A stretch of DNA of 39,737 bases, taken from positions 224,788 through 264,524 of the forward strand of contig NW_014577426.1 in NCBI RefSeq assembly GCF_000485595.1. Reading direction: 5' to 3'. The position numbers were made by a program, and so were the translations under genes. Positions 22,382 through 31,903 of the stretch are shown here, one piece after another. The first letter of the stretch is position 1; each line of letters starts with the position of its first letter. The DNA is from Priapulus caudatus (Eukaryota; Priapulida; Priapulimorpha; Priapulimorphida; Priapulidae). The notes below the pieces were generated by a model. It had not been told where the DNA came from, ran no database searches, and worked only from the letters and a program-made list of their open reading frames with translations.

Positions 22382-22607
22382 CTGAGGTGGCCAAATGACT
22401 CTCTTCCTCGTAACCAAACACGAGTCCTAGCGTCGAGCCTTGTTGCTTCGCGTGGCCGTAGCCGGAGTACTGCGGACGTTGTAGTCGGTGCCGTGGTCAA
22501 GGTGACCGTACAGACCACCGAGTACTTCTGCTCTCGTGTGAGAATGGCAGCTTCCGGTGGTAGCCGTGCATGGTGGTTGTCCCTCGCTGTCTACTACTGT
22601 CCGCCAC
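22382..22607 (-). CDS. Family A gene 2, tentative exon 2
   Basis: Acceptor GGTACACACAG and donor candidate CAG|GTATAG as in gene 1. The longest clean frame reads VDSEGQPPCTATTGSCHSHT and then LGGLYGHLDHGTDYNV before ending in a TAG that a one-base change would remove. Two Cys are spaced 8 residues apart (C-TATTGS-C region). The exon is four to five bases shorter than in gene 1, consistent with indels. Confidence rests on conserved splice sites and on completing the signal peptide. Confidence 0.4.
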
Positions 22608-22674
22608 CTGTGTGTACCACGCATACATCTCACTTATATATATATTATATATATATTATCTATATAATACATAA

Positions 22675-22960
22675 GTGTGTTGTCTGTGCTACCGGTGTGT
22701 GTGTGTTGTGTGTGACTGTGTGTGCTGTGTTGGGTGCGTGTGTATGGGTGTATTGTGCTGTGTGTTGCATGTGTGTGTTTGTGTGATGTGTGATGGTGTG
22801 TGTGGTGTCGCATGTGCTGGTGTGTGTGTGTGGTGTGTGTGTGGGGGGTTGTGTGCTGATGTGTGTTGCGTGTTGTGTGGTGTGTGTGTGTGTGTGCTGT
22901 GTGTGTGCTGTGTGTGTGTGTGTGTGTGCTGTGTTGTGTGGTGTTGTGTGTGTGCTACAT
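22675..22960. repeat. TG-rich microsatellite in intron 1, R2
   Basis: Imperfect (TG)n, partner of 15628-15930. Confidence 0.9.
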
Positions 22961-23059
22961 TATAATAGATTCAAATTAATAAATTACTTCTTTTCTAATT
23001 GATATAATTTCAAATGTTTTAAGAAGGTCTTAAGTAATATTAATATTTCGGCGCATTCA

Positions 23060-23281
23060 TTAAGCTATGCTTGCCGCAGCGCGTAACACAACAACAAAGA
23101 CAAACATTAGACTATGCTGCAGCGGCAACACCAACAACAAAGACAAACATTAAACGGCTATGCTGCCACGCGCCAACACAACAACAAAGACAAACATTAA
23201 GCTATGCTGCAGCGGCAACACAACAACAAAGACAAACATTAAGCTATGCTGCAGCGGCAACACAACAACAAAGACAAACAT
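23060..23281. repeat. 42-bp minisatellite, R2
   Basis: Same 42-bp unit as in R1, about five copies. The first and third units carry extra bases, and the last two are identical to the consensus. It lies in inferred intron 1 of family-A gene 2. A pure CTG run follows at 23395-23420, longer than its R1 equivalent. Confidence 0.85.
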
Positions 23282-24109
23282 TGACGATACATAACACCGC
23301 GCAGCAAACAATAAACCACTGAGCTGTCTACCCAGACTTCCTGGCCAAGGCCCGATAGAGGACAGCTGCTGGCGGGTGGTGTCAGTAACCTAATTCTGCT
23401 GCTGCTGCTGCTGCTGCTGTGTGTCAACAGCCTGACCACATCGAACTTTACCCTTCTTTGTTTTCCATAAAATGATAGCGTGTGAATGAATACTCACTCA
23501 CCTCCTGTATACCGACAACCCGCTGGGAGGGATGCGCACCGAACACAACGTATGTATATATATATGTTCACAGACCCAGACAGAATTAAGACAGAGTTTA
23601 TTGTGCGCGATACGCGTTTCTCGCTCTACTCGGACACAAGTGAAATGTTGTGACAACGGGCGGCAATGAGTGCGCGATGTTTATTTAACCCGTAGTTAAT
23701 GCCACGTTCACTCACTATATCTAACTCGGCGTGTGAGCGTCAAGACGTCTGCAGAGGAGGCGGTGGCGCTGGGGTTGAAACTGTTGTCATTGTAGTTTAA
23801 TAAGGGAACCGTTAATCATTGAGTGATTCTACCATGCACGGGAATTGATCGGCAGAGCAGAAATCTGTCATTGCATACAACTTATAGCGCAACTGTAACT
23901 CACCGTTACCCGCCATTCCACGGAAATAATGATCTCTATGTGGATACTACACACATGCAGGATTATTTATAGGAAGGTGGATGCGAATATATGGCAAGGA
24001 ATGTGGTAAACAATAACCTCCTGTGTTACTCTATAGACAGACTGCGCCAATCTTCTACCGATATTCTATGGCGAACATTATATATATATTTAACTATGGA
24101 AATACTTAC

Positions 24110-24139
24110 AACGACGACAAGACAGTAAATTAACTTCAT
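24110..24139 (-). CDS. Family A gene 2, signal-peptide exon (coding part)
   Basis: Identical coding sequence to gene 1 (MKLIYCLVVV), same acceptor TATATTTCAG and same donor GTAAGTATT. Here the 21-nt leader reads in frame without a stop, so translation could also begin at its first ATG and give MRQSYVN before the main start. Exon boundaries are 24110-24160. Confidence 0.75.
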
Positions 24140-24328
24140 GTTTACGTAGCTCTGCCGCATCTGAAATATAAAATATAAACTGACGTTAGCTCAGTAACAT
24201 GATACAACGACACGAGCGGAAATCACATGATGGAATGAGAAGAAAGTGATGGTTAATCTTTAGATGGAAAGACGCTGGCATTGCACAAAATCGTCATAGA
24301 TTGTGTTACCACTAACGTATATAGCACG

Positions 24329-24338
24329 GTATTTATAC
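24329..24338 (-). promoter_or_regulatory. TATA-box candidate, family A gene 2
   Basis: GTATAAATAC on the minus strand, conserved with 17311-17320 in the same context. Confidence 0.35.
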
Positions 24339-24524
24339 ACCTTTCAATTATTAATCGGTTTGTTCAATTATTATTCATACGACATGGTACGCGGTAGTAC
24401 TTGTACTGTATCATATATAGTGATATGCTTGATATGCGACTATTATAAATACACTGGTATGTGTTGAGTACAGTAATAATTGCGTGAACTAAAAAATAAA
24501 CGACCCATATCCGACGTTTTAGAT

Positions 24525-24545
24525 TATTATATATATATATATATA

Positions 24546-24630
<85 letters not shown>
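24525..24630. repeat. (TA)n tract, R2
   Basis: Long TA dinucleotide run with two T-rich interruptions; expanded relative to R1. Confidence 0.93.
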
Positions 24631-24633
<3 letters not shown>

Positions 24634-24904
24634 GTTGTTATATATTATATGCGTGGGTGGGTGCGTGCGTACGTTTGTACGTGTGTCAAAAGCGCATAGA
24701 CCGAGAGCATGTGAGATGTATCTTAGGGGTTATTGAATGTCAAATAGAGTTAAACGTTGACAATAAAAAATGAAAAAAATGGACAAAGTTTATATGCCAA
24801 ATAGCGACAAATCGTTTTTTTAGAGCACGTTGCTTCACTGTGTAGTATAAAGATAATGCCTATGAAACAATAATGATGTTGATTATGTTGATGATGATGA
24901 CAAC

Positions 24905-25045
24905 GATGCTGCTGCTGCCTGCTGCTGCTACTACTGCTGCTGTTGCTGTCTGCTGCGGCTGTTGCTACTACTACTGCTACTACTGCTGCTACTGCTGCTG
25001 CTACTGCTGCTGCTGCTACTGCTGCTGCTGCTACTGCTGCTACTA

Positions 25046-25080
<35 letters not shown>

Positions 25081-25155
25081 AACTGCTACCTGCTACTGCG
25101 CTGCTTGCTGGCTGCTGCTGCTGCTGCTGCTTGGCTGCTGCTGCTGCTGCTGCTC
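24905..25155. repeat. (CTG/CTA)n trinucleotide tract
   Basis: About 250 bp of CTG and CTA triplets with a few other triplets. Frames read poly-Leu, poly-Ala/Thr or poly-Cys/Tyr; none has coding context. CTG/CAG runs of this kind form hairpins and are length-unstable. The tract begins after a GATGATGATG run at 24885. Confidence 0.93.
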
Positions 25156-25206
25156 TAATAAGTGAAATGTGATTAATGCTGCTTCCGATAAAATCGACGA
25201 AGTGCA

Positions 25207-25425
25207 GTGATGTGTAATTATGTGTGGTTGTACGTGCCCTGCTTAAGATATCTTCCTACCTATGCGGATGATATTATACCATTATATGCGCAAGAGCTTA
25301 TAAGCAAACCTGATGATCCCACCGCACGGATTGACCTCTATATAGGTCATCTTAAAAAATGCCGTGACCCTGACACCTTCTTATGCCTAAAATTTTTGGA
25401 AAAAACCTTATCAAAGAGATACTAA
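25207..25425 (+). CDS. Short open frame resembling part of a CARD-type helical domain
   Basis: A 72-codon plus-strand frame ending in TAA with normal amino-acid composition, unlike its repeat neighbours. The segment YLPTYADDIIPLYAQELISK, then PDDPTARIDLYIGHLKKCRD and FLCLKFLEKTLSKRY, has the amphipathic pattern of the later helices of a CARD/death-fold module (hydrophobic positions around a Leu-x-x-Leu core, an Arg after a loop, and Phe-x-x-x-x-x-Leu near the end). A complete CARD is about 90 residues, so helix 1 would have to come from an upstream exon. The ATG shown may not be the true start. The resemblance is by eye only. No polyadenylation signal is obvious just downstream. Confidence 0.35.
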   Translation: MMCNYVWLYVPCLRYLPTYADDIIPLYAQELISKPDDPTARIDLYIGHLKKCRDPDTFLCLKFLEKTLSKRY

Positions 25426-25429
25426 TCTA

Positions 25430-25885
25430 TTATCATCATATCAAAATGTGATCTTAACTAAATGATGGTTAATGTCGTAACAATCACATAAGATTCTGTG
25501 CAGTTTGCGTCATTGACGACCGTCATCATCATCTACGACCACTGACGGTCCGTCGTGAATATATTGAGAGCTGATATGCTGAGATCATCGGGGTAATCGG
25601 TGCGGTGATCGGTTGAACGAGTGATGGATAGATAGTTGATATATACATGATATCTATATTATCCAATAGTTATAGTCGTAGTTTATTCTTCTAGTCTTCC
25701 ACTCGTTCTTATTACTATCAAAAAGCAAGGAACGCAAGTTTTCACAAATTGAAATGATGTTCTTTCATGTAGTATGTCAATCAGCAGTAAACTGATAAAT
25801 TATTTTCTATGCATGTTTCACTGAGTGTTGTGTTGTTATTCGTCGCACGAAGTGCAAATCCCGTCATTTCTGCGACTTCATTGTT
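25430..25885. other. Non-coding stretch with a hairpin
   Basis: No gene seen. An imperfect inverted repeat lies at 25515-25554 (GACGACCGTCA against TGACGGTCCGTC), which could fold into a stem with a 17-nt loop. The rest is AT-rich. Confidence 0.4.
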
Positions 25886-25889
25886 ATAC

Positions 25890-26030
25890 ACATGTGATGA
25901 CATGTGATGACATGTGATGACATGTGATGACATGTTGGATGACATGTGATGACATGTGATGACATGTGATGACATGTGATGACATGTGATGACATGTGAT
26001 GACATGTGATGACATGTGATGACATGTGAG
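25890..26030. repeat. 10-bp satellite, about 14 units
   Basis: Tandem ATGTGATGAC units, nearly perfect, with a single disturbed unit near 25932-25944. Each unit contains the palindrome ACATGT. The period equals about one helical turn. Minus-strand frames read repeated SSHVITCHHM and are artefacts. Confidence 0.95.
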
Positions 26031-26099
26031 TGACCACTTCGAATATAAAGCTCTTCGTTTTATAGACGTCATTGAACGAAACCAATGACAGAAGAACCG

Positions 26100-26631
26100 C
26101 TAAGGAAGTAAATCTTGTCATTTTACGCTTAGGCCCTACCTGGTAATTTTACTGGGGAAAATAATGACGATATAATTTCTACGTTTTTTGTACTTCCCTA
26201 ATAACTGTACCGAACAATGACAAAGGACGCGGCTAAATACATGAACAAGCTATAAACACTAAAGTTGCACGGTCTACAAACAGCCTAGTTACATGCTCGC
26301 CGGCTCTATAGGTTCGTAGCATGTCTCCCATCTAGCGTTAAATCTATACTGATGACTGACACGCCCGTATCAATACGCCCGTATTCGATCAATTTCATCC
26401 GCTTTGCGTCTATAACCAGACACAACTAACCGCACTACACCGCAAAGCACACGTTTAACGTGAAGTATATACACGAAACTCATATTATTTTAGTCAGACG
26501 TGTATAATAATTCTGAGTTAAACGCTGAGCGTATAGTTCTTACTTTCGCAGCACGCCACTCACCTATCACTTGTCCCGGCTGTCGGTTCCACAGCTCCGG
26601 TGTGACGGGATGCCTGCCTAACTCTGCACTG

Positions 26632-26640
<9 letters not shown>
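26100..26640. other. Non-coding stretch before the TC tract
   Basis: Single-copy sequence of moderate composition without a supported exon. A plus frame from 26500 runs through the TC tract and into the gap, so its apparent length of more than 400 codons is produced by N and repeat. Confidence 0.4.
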
Positions 26641-26678
<38 letters not shown>

Positions 26679-26680
26679 CT
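26638..26680. repeat. (TC)n tract at left gap edge
   Basis: Short TC dinucleotide run directly upstream of the 210-bp segment that recurs after the gap. Confidence 0.9.
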
Positions 26681-26890
26681 GGCTCGCTCTCTTTCTCTCT
26701 CTTTCTCTACGCGGAAGCTATACCGGCAATGGCAGCAGCAGTTGTTACAATGCGAGCGTCACTCTCGACCCTTTTATACGCTGCGCAGAGTCGCTGGCGG
26801 GAACGTTGGGCACGCTCTGCGGAGGTCGGATGTGTCGTGGGGGTGAACGACAGGCTTTATTCCACCAGCCTGACCCACTGGTCAACAACG
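26681..26890. repeat. 210-bp segment repeated exactly across the gap (left copy)
   Basis: Every base from 26681 to the gap matches 27442-27651 (offset 761). Unlike all other duplicated pairs in the window there is not a single indel, so the two are probably the same genomic segment present on two contig ends. Confidence 0.9.
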
Positions 26891-27369
26891 NNNNNNNNNN
26901 NNNNNNNNNNNNNNNNNNNNNNNNNNNNNNNNNNNNNNNNNNNNNNNNNNNNNNNNNNNNNNNNNNNNNNNNNNNNNNNNNNNNNNNNNNNNNNNNNNNN
27001 NNNNNNNNNNNNNNNNNNNNNNNNNNNNNNNNNNNNNNNNNNNNNNNNNNNNNNNNNNNNNNNNNNNNNNNNNNNNNNNNNNNNNNNNNNNNNNNNNNNN
27101 NNNNNNNNNNNNNNNNNNNNNNNNNNNNNNNNNNNNNNNNNNNNNNNNNNNNNNNNNNNNNNNNNNNNNNNNNNNNNNNNNNNNNNNNNNNNNNNNNNNN
27201 NNNNNNNNNNNNNNNNNNNNNNNNNNNNNNNNNNNNNNNNNNNNNNNNNNNNNNNNNNNNNNNNNNNNNNNNNNNNNNNNNNNNNNNNNNNNNNNNNNNN
27301 NNNNNNNNNNNNNNNNNNNNNNNNNNNNNNNNNNNNNNNNNNNNNNNNNNNNNNNNNNNNNNNNNNNNN
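26891..27369. other. Assembly gap, 479 N
   Basis: Unknown bases between two identical flanks, ending in a TC run (27370-27435). The TC repeat is a likely cause of assembly failure. Confidence 0.97.
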
Positions 27370-27439
<70 letters not shown>

Positions 27440-27651
27440 CTGGCTCGCTCTCTTTCTCTCTCTTTCTCTACGCGGAAGCTATACCGGCAATGGCAGCAGC
27501 AGTTGTTACAATGCGAGCGTCACTCTCGACCCTTTTATACGCTGCGCAGAGTCGCTGGCGGGAACGTTGGGCACGCTCTGCGGAGGTCGGATGTGTCGTG
27601 GGGGTGAACGACAGGCTTTATTCCACCAGCCTGACCCACTGGTCAACAACG
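27370..27651. repeat. (TC)n run and right copy of the 210-bp segment
   Basis: TC run at 27370-27435 followed by 27442-27651, identical to 26681-26890. After this, sequence becomes single-copy (CAAACACGCGCACG). Confidence 0.9.
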
Positions 27652-28590
27652 CAAACACGCGCACGCACGCGGGGGCAGCTAATCCGACGCTGCTTCGCTC
27701 TTTCGTTGTTCGTAGACGAAGGTTTGTGAGAGCGCGTTTAGCCGCTGAGCTTTTAATTCGTGCTCCCATCATTAAGCGTAAATGTTCGTCCAACCTGCAC
27801 ATTTGTGAGCGGTTAGCAAATTACAATACGCACGCCGGCTGCGCAGCAACAAACGCTTACCTGTGTTTTAGGATGAAAACGCGTTTTACCCGGTAACACG
27901 AAAAGCGCACGCGCGTACGCATAAGTAAGTACGTAATAATTCCTCTGGTCCATACATGTATTTGCTAGAGTGCAATAAAGACATACTTTGCATAGATGTT
28001 GGCACTTATTACAACAAAAACAATAAACAACATTCGTTTTAGAAATCAAAACACATGGTATACTTTGGTTATACTTCGTTGAGATGATCAAGTCCGTGTG
28101 AAACTATATTCACCTCACTCCAACTGTTCCAATGTTGATATCTATATGAAATCCTGATTCTTCATAATTATTGCGATCAATTTGCATGAAATGATAAGTT
28201 CCACCCATCGACCACCTACTCCCGTCTAATAACCTCCACATGTACATAATATATTCATGCTGTATGACATTTTAATGTCACTTCGTTCGTACCTCGAGTT
28301 CTCGCTTTATTGAACGACGTAGTGAGCCATCGTAACAATAATAAACACATGAATAATAGAAGGAGAAAGCGAAAACTCGGGCGTCAGCAATGCAATAAAT
28401 ATCAATACAAGTTTGCTATCGAATGAATGAATGAATGGGCGTCTGCATGAGCGGCACCTACATAGTCAATCACCCGAACCTCATGCTCTATAGCGATCGC
28501 TGTTGTCGATGTCTAACCTGTTAATATGAGACCTGGAGGTATCAGAGCATGATGCAGCTTATCACCACTACACGCGTATGAACGGAATAA
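27652..28590. other. Single-copy stretch, no supported gene
   Basis: Contains a plus frame (27567-27896) rich in Arg and Ala and a minus frame (27813-28091). A decent donor on the minus strand (CACAG|GTAAGC at 27862-27855) raises the chance of a small exon, but I find no matching acceptor. An imperfect inverted repeat lies at 28294-28307 and 28366-28379 (CGAGTTCTCGCTTT against AAAGCGAAAACTCG). A small GAAT run is at 28421-28437. Confidence 0.35.
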
Positions 28591-28604
28591 CGATGTAGGT
28601 GTGA

Positions 28605-29050
28605 ATGGTGCATGTGTGTGTGTGTGTGTGTGTGCGTGTGTGTGTGTGTGCGTGCGTGTGTGTGTGTGCGTGCGTGCGTGCGTGTGTGGCTGTGTTGTTG
28701 TGCTTGCGCGCGCGCGCTGGTGTGTGTGTGTGTTGTGTACTGGTGTGTGTGTATGTGTGTGCGCGCGGTTTTGTGTGCAGTGTGTGTGTGTGCGGTGCTG
28801 CTGTGTGGTGCGTGTGTAGGTGTGTCCTCGCGCGCGATCTACCTTGGTGGCGCTGGCGTGTGGTGTGTGCGCGTGGTGGTGGTGTGTGTGTGTGCGCGCG
28901 CCGCTTGTTTGATGTTGTTGTGTGGTGTGTGTGGTGTGTGCGCGAGCTGTGCCGTGTGCTTGTGTGTGTGTGTGTGTGTCGGGCGCGTCGCGTGTGTGTG
29001 TGGCTGTGTGTGCCGCGCGTGCGTGCGTGCGTGTGATCGTGACATGTGTG
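28605..29050. repeat. TG/GCGC-rich microsatellite
   Basis: (TG)n with GCGCGC, GTGGTG and TTGTTG interruptions. Long Cys/Val and His/Thr frames are repeat artefacts. Confidence 0.9.
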
Positions 29051-29192
29051 TATGTGTGCGGTGCCGTGGAGCTTACAAGAACCACGGCTGCGCATGAGTG
29101 ATGATCGGTATGACGACTCTTTCATGCACCGTATCCATTTGGCATACATTATGCATGCGTAAATGCAGATCTCATAATTATGATGCTACCAC

Positions 29193-29254
29193 GAGTGAAT
29201 AATAAGATATATTTATATTATATATTATATTTTTATTTCTATTATTATTCACTC
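29193..29254. repeat. Perfect-arm hairpin, 62 bp
   Basis: Arms GAGTGAATAATAA (29193-29205) and TTATTATTCACTC (29242-29254) are exact reverse complements around an AT-rich centre. It is either a tiny palindromic element or an extruding cruciform. TGATGCTA occurs on both sides (29181 and 29256), which could be a target duplication. Confidence 0.6.
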
Positions 29255-29259
29255 TTGAT

Positions 29260-29930
29260 GCTATAGCATGGGGTGATTAGGGAAAACTATGCGTCCATTA
29301 ATTAATAAAGTGTAGAATGAATTCACGTAAAGCAACTGGGATATAATATATATATAATGTTATATGTCATAAGTTATGTGGGCTCTATTTTACATATGTA
29401 GTTTCATCAGAATAATGTATCTTTTGACAGATACTACACAGGCGGTAAGAAATGAAGAAAAGGAAACACAAATCTAACCAGATATCACATTATGCATGGG
29501 ATATTCTGGAAGCCTATATTATTAAGTCATATAATATTAAAGGGTAGAAATGGAGTTAGCAGGACCACTCATACGGGAATACATGTGTTTTAGTACAACC
29601 TGTCATAGTATTTACAATTTTTAAGCATATTTCGTATGTTTCCCAACATAATGAGAGAGATTGCAGCCATACTAGCATTGCATAAATTACACTCCAACCA
29701 GACTTAACACGATGTATTCCGAAACGTGTAGATAACAGATGTTTGACTAGCATATGCAGGACGGCGATGAATGGAATAATCGCCATGCACGATCGAATAG
29801 GGACATCGTGAACACGTTTGTTATTATCCGCGATTAGTGTATATTGTGCGCATGCGCGCGTGAGCTTCCGCCTGTTCAAACAGCCCTGTATGCGCTCACG
29901 TGTGGGTATAAGTGCCCTGTGTGTCGCCTT
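29260..29930. other. AT-rich stretch, no gene seen
   Basis: Single-copy AT-rich DNA. A minus frame at 29556-29879 (107 codons) has fairly ordinary composition but no family resemblance, and no splice or promoter evidence I could find. Confidence 0.35.
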
Positions 29931-29954
29931 TCGCGTGTGTCAATTCCCCACATT

Positions 29955-29986
29955 TCTTTCTCTCTCGCCCTCTTTCTCTCTCGCTT

Positions 29987-30038
<52 letters not shown>

Positions 30039-30075
30039 CTCTCTCTATCTCCTTCTCTCTCTCTCGCTCTCACTT
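29955..30075. repeat. (TC)n microsatellite
   Basis: TC dinucleotide run with CTTT and TCGC interruptions, followed by an (AC)n stretch at 30115-30160 and a TA run at 30194-30211. Confidence 0.93.
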
Positions 30076-30288
30076 TCTCTCCCGCCAACCTATATTCCAC
30101 AGATCTAAATACGCGCGCACACGCATGCACACACGCACGCACGCACACGCACACACAGAAACATTCACATGTGAAGTTAAGTCAGTCACGCAATATATAT
30201 ATATATATATAACAAATATTCAACAGCGTGGCCTATCTTAATTTGGATGCGTCTTTAACTACTCACAGAAACTGTGTGCAGCAACTTG

Positions 30289-30392
30289 GCCTATTATCAA
30301 CTACGATAGCTATGTCTATTATCTACTACTATAGCTGTGCCTATTTATCTACTACGATAGCTATGTCTATTATCTACTACGATAGCTATGTC
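30289..30392. repeat. 25-bp minisatellite, four units, copy B1 only
   Basis: Units containing CTACTACGATAGCTATGTCT and TATTAT, repeated about four times with one variant unit. The corresponding place in copy B2 (35925-35945) holds about one unit, so the array expanded or contracted after duplication. Confidence 0.85.
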
Positions 30393-31025
30393 TTTTGTGA
30401 AAAGAATTGGTGGAAGATAAGGCGAAAGCGCCACCTTCTGGTAATAAATGTTGCTATTTGCGGGTTCTTGTAACACTTCTGTGTTTAAAATTCGAGTGGT
30501 CTTATAATGGGTATGAATCACATGACACATACAACAATAAAATGCTTATCCATTTTATTTTTACTGATAAAACAACAAGTATTTAAGCTCTTTTGCTTTA
30601 CATCTGCGCGTGATAACAAAATATAGTATGTAATAAACATTTTCAACTAAATGCAATTATGTACAAATGTTCAACAAAACGGTGGCTAACGAGGTTTAAC
30701 AGTAAATACATCGAAGCCTTATACTACGTGTAGCGTTGTTAGCTTTCAATAGATAGGAACAAACAACTTTTAAACGTCAGACAACTTCGACAATAAAAAA
30801 TGGAGATTTATACATTATCAACAAATGAGAACTATTAATGCAGTCCTCTCTAGTTTCACTTCCACAATCATCATTACAAAATTCAGAAAGGCTAATCTGC
30901 TAAACCTATTATTAATGTCTTTAAATTAACTACTTACATTAACAGATTGGATTATCTTCGTGGAAATTCATTTAGTGAAACCCATATTCACTACTTTGCC
31001 ACGTTGAGTTGATTTATGCTATCAC

Positions 31026-31031
31026 TTTATT
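31026..31031 (-). terminator. Polyadenylation signal AATAAA, family B gene 1
   Basis: AATAAA on the minus strand about 9 nt after the TAA stop. In gene 2 the same site reads AATAAT. Such a tight 3' end is unusual but possible. Confidence 0.45.
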
Positions 31032-31039
31032 TAGTGAAC

Positions 31040-31903
31040 TTAGTGAACACTGTTGCCAATGTTATTGTAACCAGTGTTACAATGTTGTTGTATCCAGTGT
31101 TGCCGGTGTTACTGTACCAGGGTTGCCAATGTTATTGTATCCAGTGTTGCCGTTGTTGCTGTAACCAGTGTTGCCAATGTTTGCTGTAACCAGTGTTGCA
31201 ATGTTATTGTATCCAGTGTGTGCCGTTGTTACCGTGTAACATGTGTTGACGGTGTTTGCTAATATACAGTCTGTTCCCAATATTGTTGTAACAGTGTTGC
31301 CGAGTGTGTTGACCGTAACCAGCATCACCGCTCTGTTATAACCTGTTGTTGCCAGTGTTTGTGCTACCATAACCTATGTTGGAATTGCCATAACCACTGT
31401 TTGGAATTGCATATCTGTGTTGGAATTGCCATATCCTGTGTTGGAATTGCCATAACCGGTGTGCCAGCTGTACCTCCGTAACCCGCGCTTAACATTTCCT
31501 GTATCCAGAATTGCCTCTGGTTAACGCCTCCATAACCCGTGTTTACATTGCCATATCCACTCTGTTGCCATATCCAGAGTTGCCGTAGCCAGAGTTGCAT
31601 ATCACTGGTTGCATATCCAGAGTTGCCCGTAGCCGGAATTGCCATATCCTCTGTTGCCATATCACCATAGCCGCCGCCATAGGCGCCGCCTAGCCGCCGC
31701 GCGCCGTGACCCGCACCGTTAGCCGCGCCGTAGCCGCCATATCCTCCCCCATATCCACCATATCCGCCATATCCGTAGTCATCGTAGATTGGATATGCAT
31801 GAATATGTGACGTCCCCTTATCATGACTCTTTATTCGTACGGGCTGGTGGTAGACTGTATGGGTTACTAATACGCTGCATGGTGGATATCCACTTGACTG
31901 AAC
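31040..31903 (-). CDS. Family B gene 1, main exon: Gly/Tyr/Asn-rich repeat protein
   Basis: Starts at acceptor ATATTCCCAG, in phase 0 with the signal exon, and reads VQSSGYPPCSVLVTHTVYHQ then a basic His-containing stretch (PVRIKSHDKGTSHIHAYPIY). Next is a Gly/Tyr block (GYGGYGGYGGGYGGYGAANG), then SGYGN-type repeats, and finally an 8-residue repeat GNTGYNNI / GNTGYSNN coded by 24-bp units, ending GNSVH and TAA. The frame is clean from 31903 to about 31690 and in segments after that; shifts near 31640, 31500 and 31370 split the rest. A secreted fibrous or matrix protein is inferred from composition; no enzyme domain is present. A single Cys follows the signal region. Expected length is about 300 residues. 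Confidence 0.65.

Larger units (their letters stand above)
21325..24160 (-). other. Family A gene 2, inferred gene span
   Basis: Compact counterpart of gene 1: signal exon (24110-24160), intron 1 with TG and 42-bp repeats, exon 2 (22382-22607), intron 2 of about 0.7 kb with the MITE-like element, last exon. With no P block inside, this is probably closer to the ancestral arrangement of the R-Q unit. Confidence 0.5.
22264..24700. repeat. Duplicated block R, copy 2
   Basis: Partner of 15212-17640, joined directly to Q2. The C-rich start (22264-22350) has many runs of three to five C and would be G-quadruplex prone on the minus strand. It ends near the AGACCGAGAGCAT landmark at 24698-24710. Confidence 0.9.

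Noticed and set aside
25890-26030. Possible CRISPR-like array
   Set aside because: Units are contiguous 10-mers with no spacers and the context is eukaryotic.
26500-27729. 409-codon plus-strand frame
   Set aside because: Most of it is the N gap and TC repeat; the rest is the segment duplicated across the gap.
27813-28091. Minus-strand frame with a good donor CACAG|GTAAGC near 27862
   Set aside because: A single donor-like site is not enough; no acceptor, no family and AT-rich Cys/Tyr composition.
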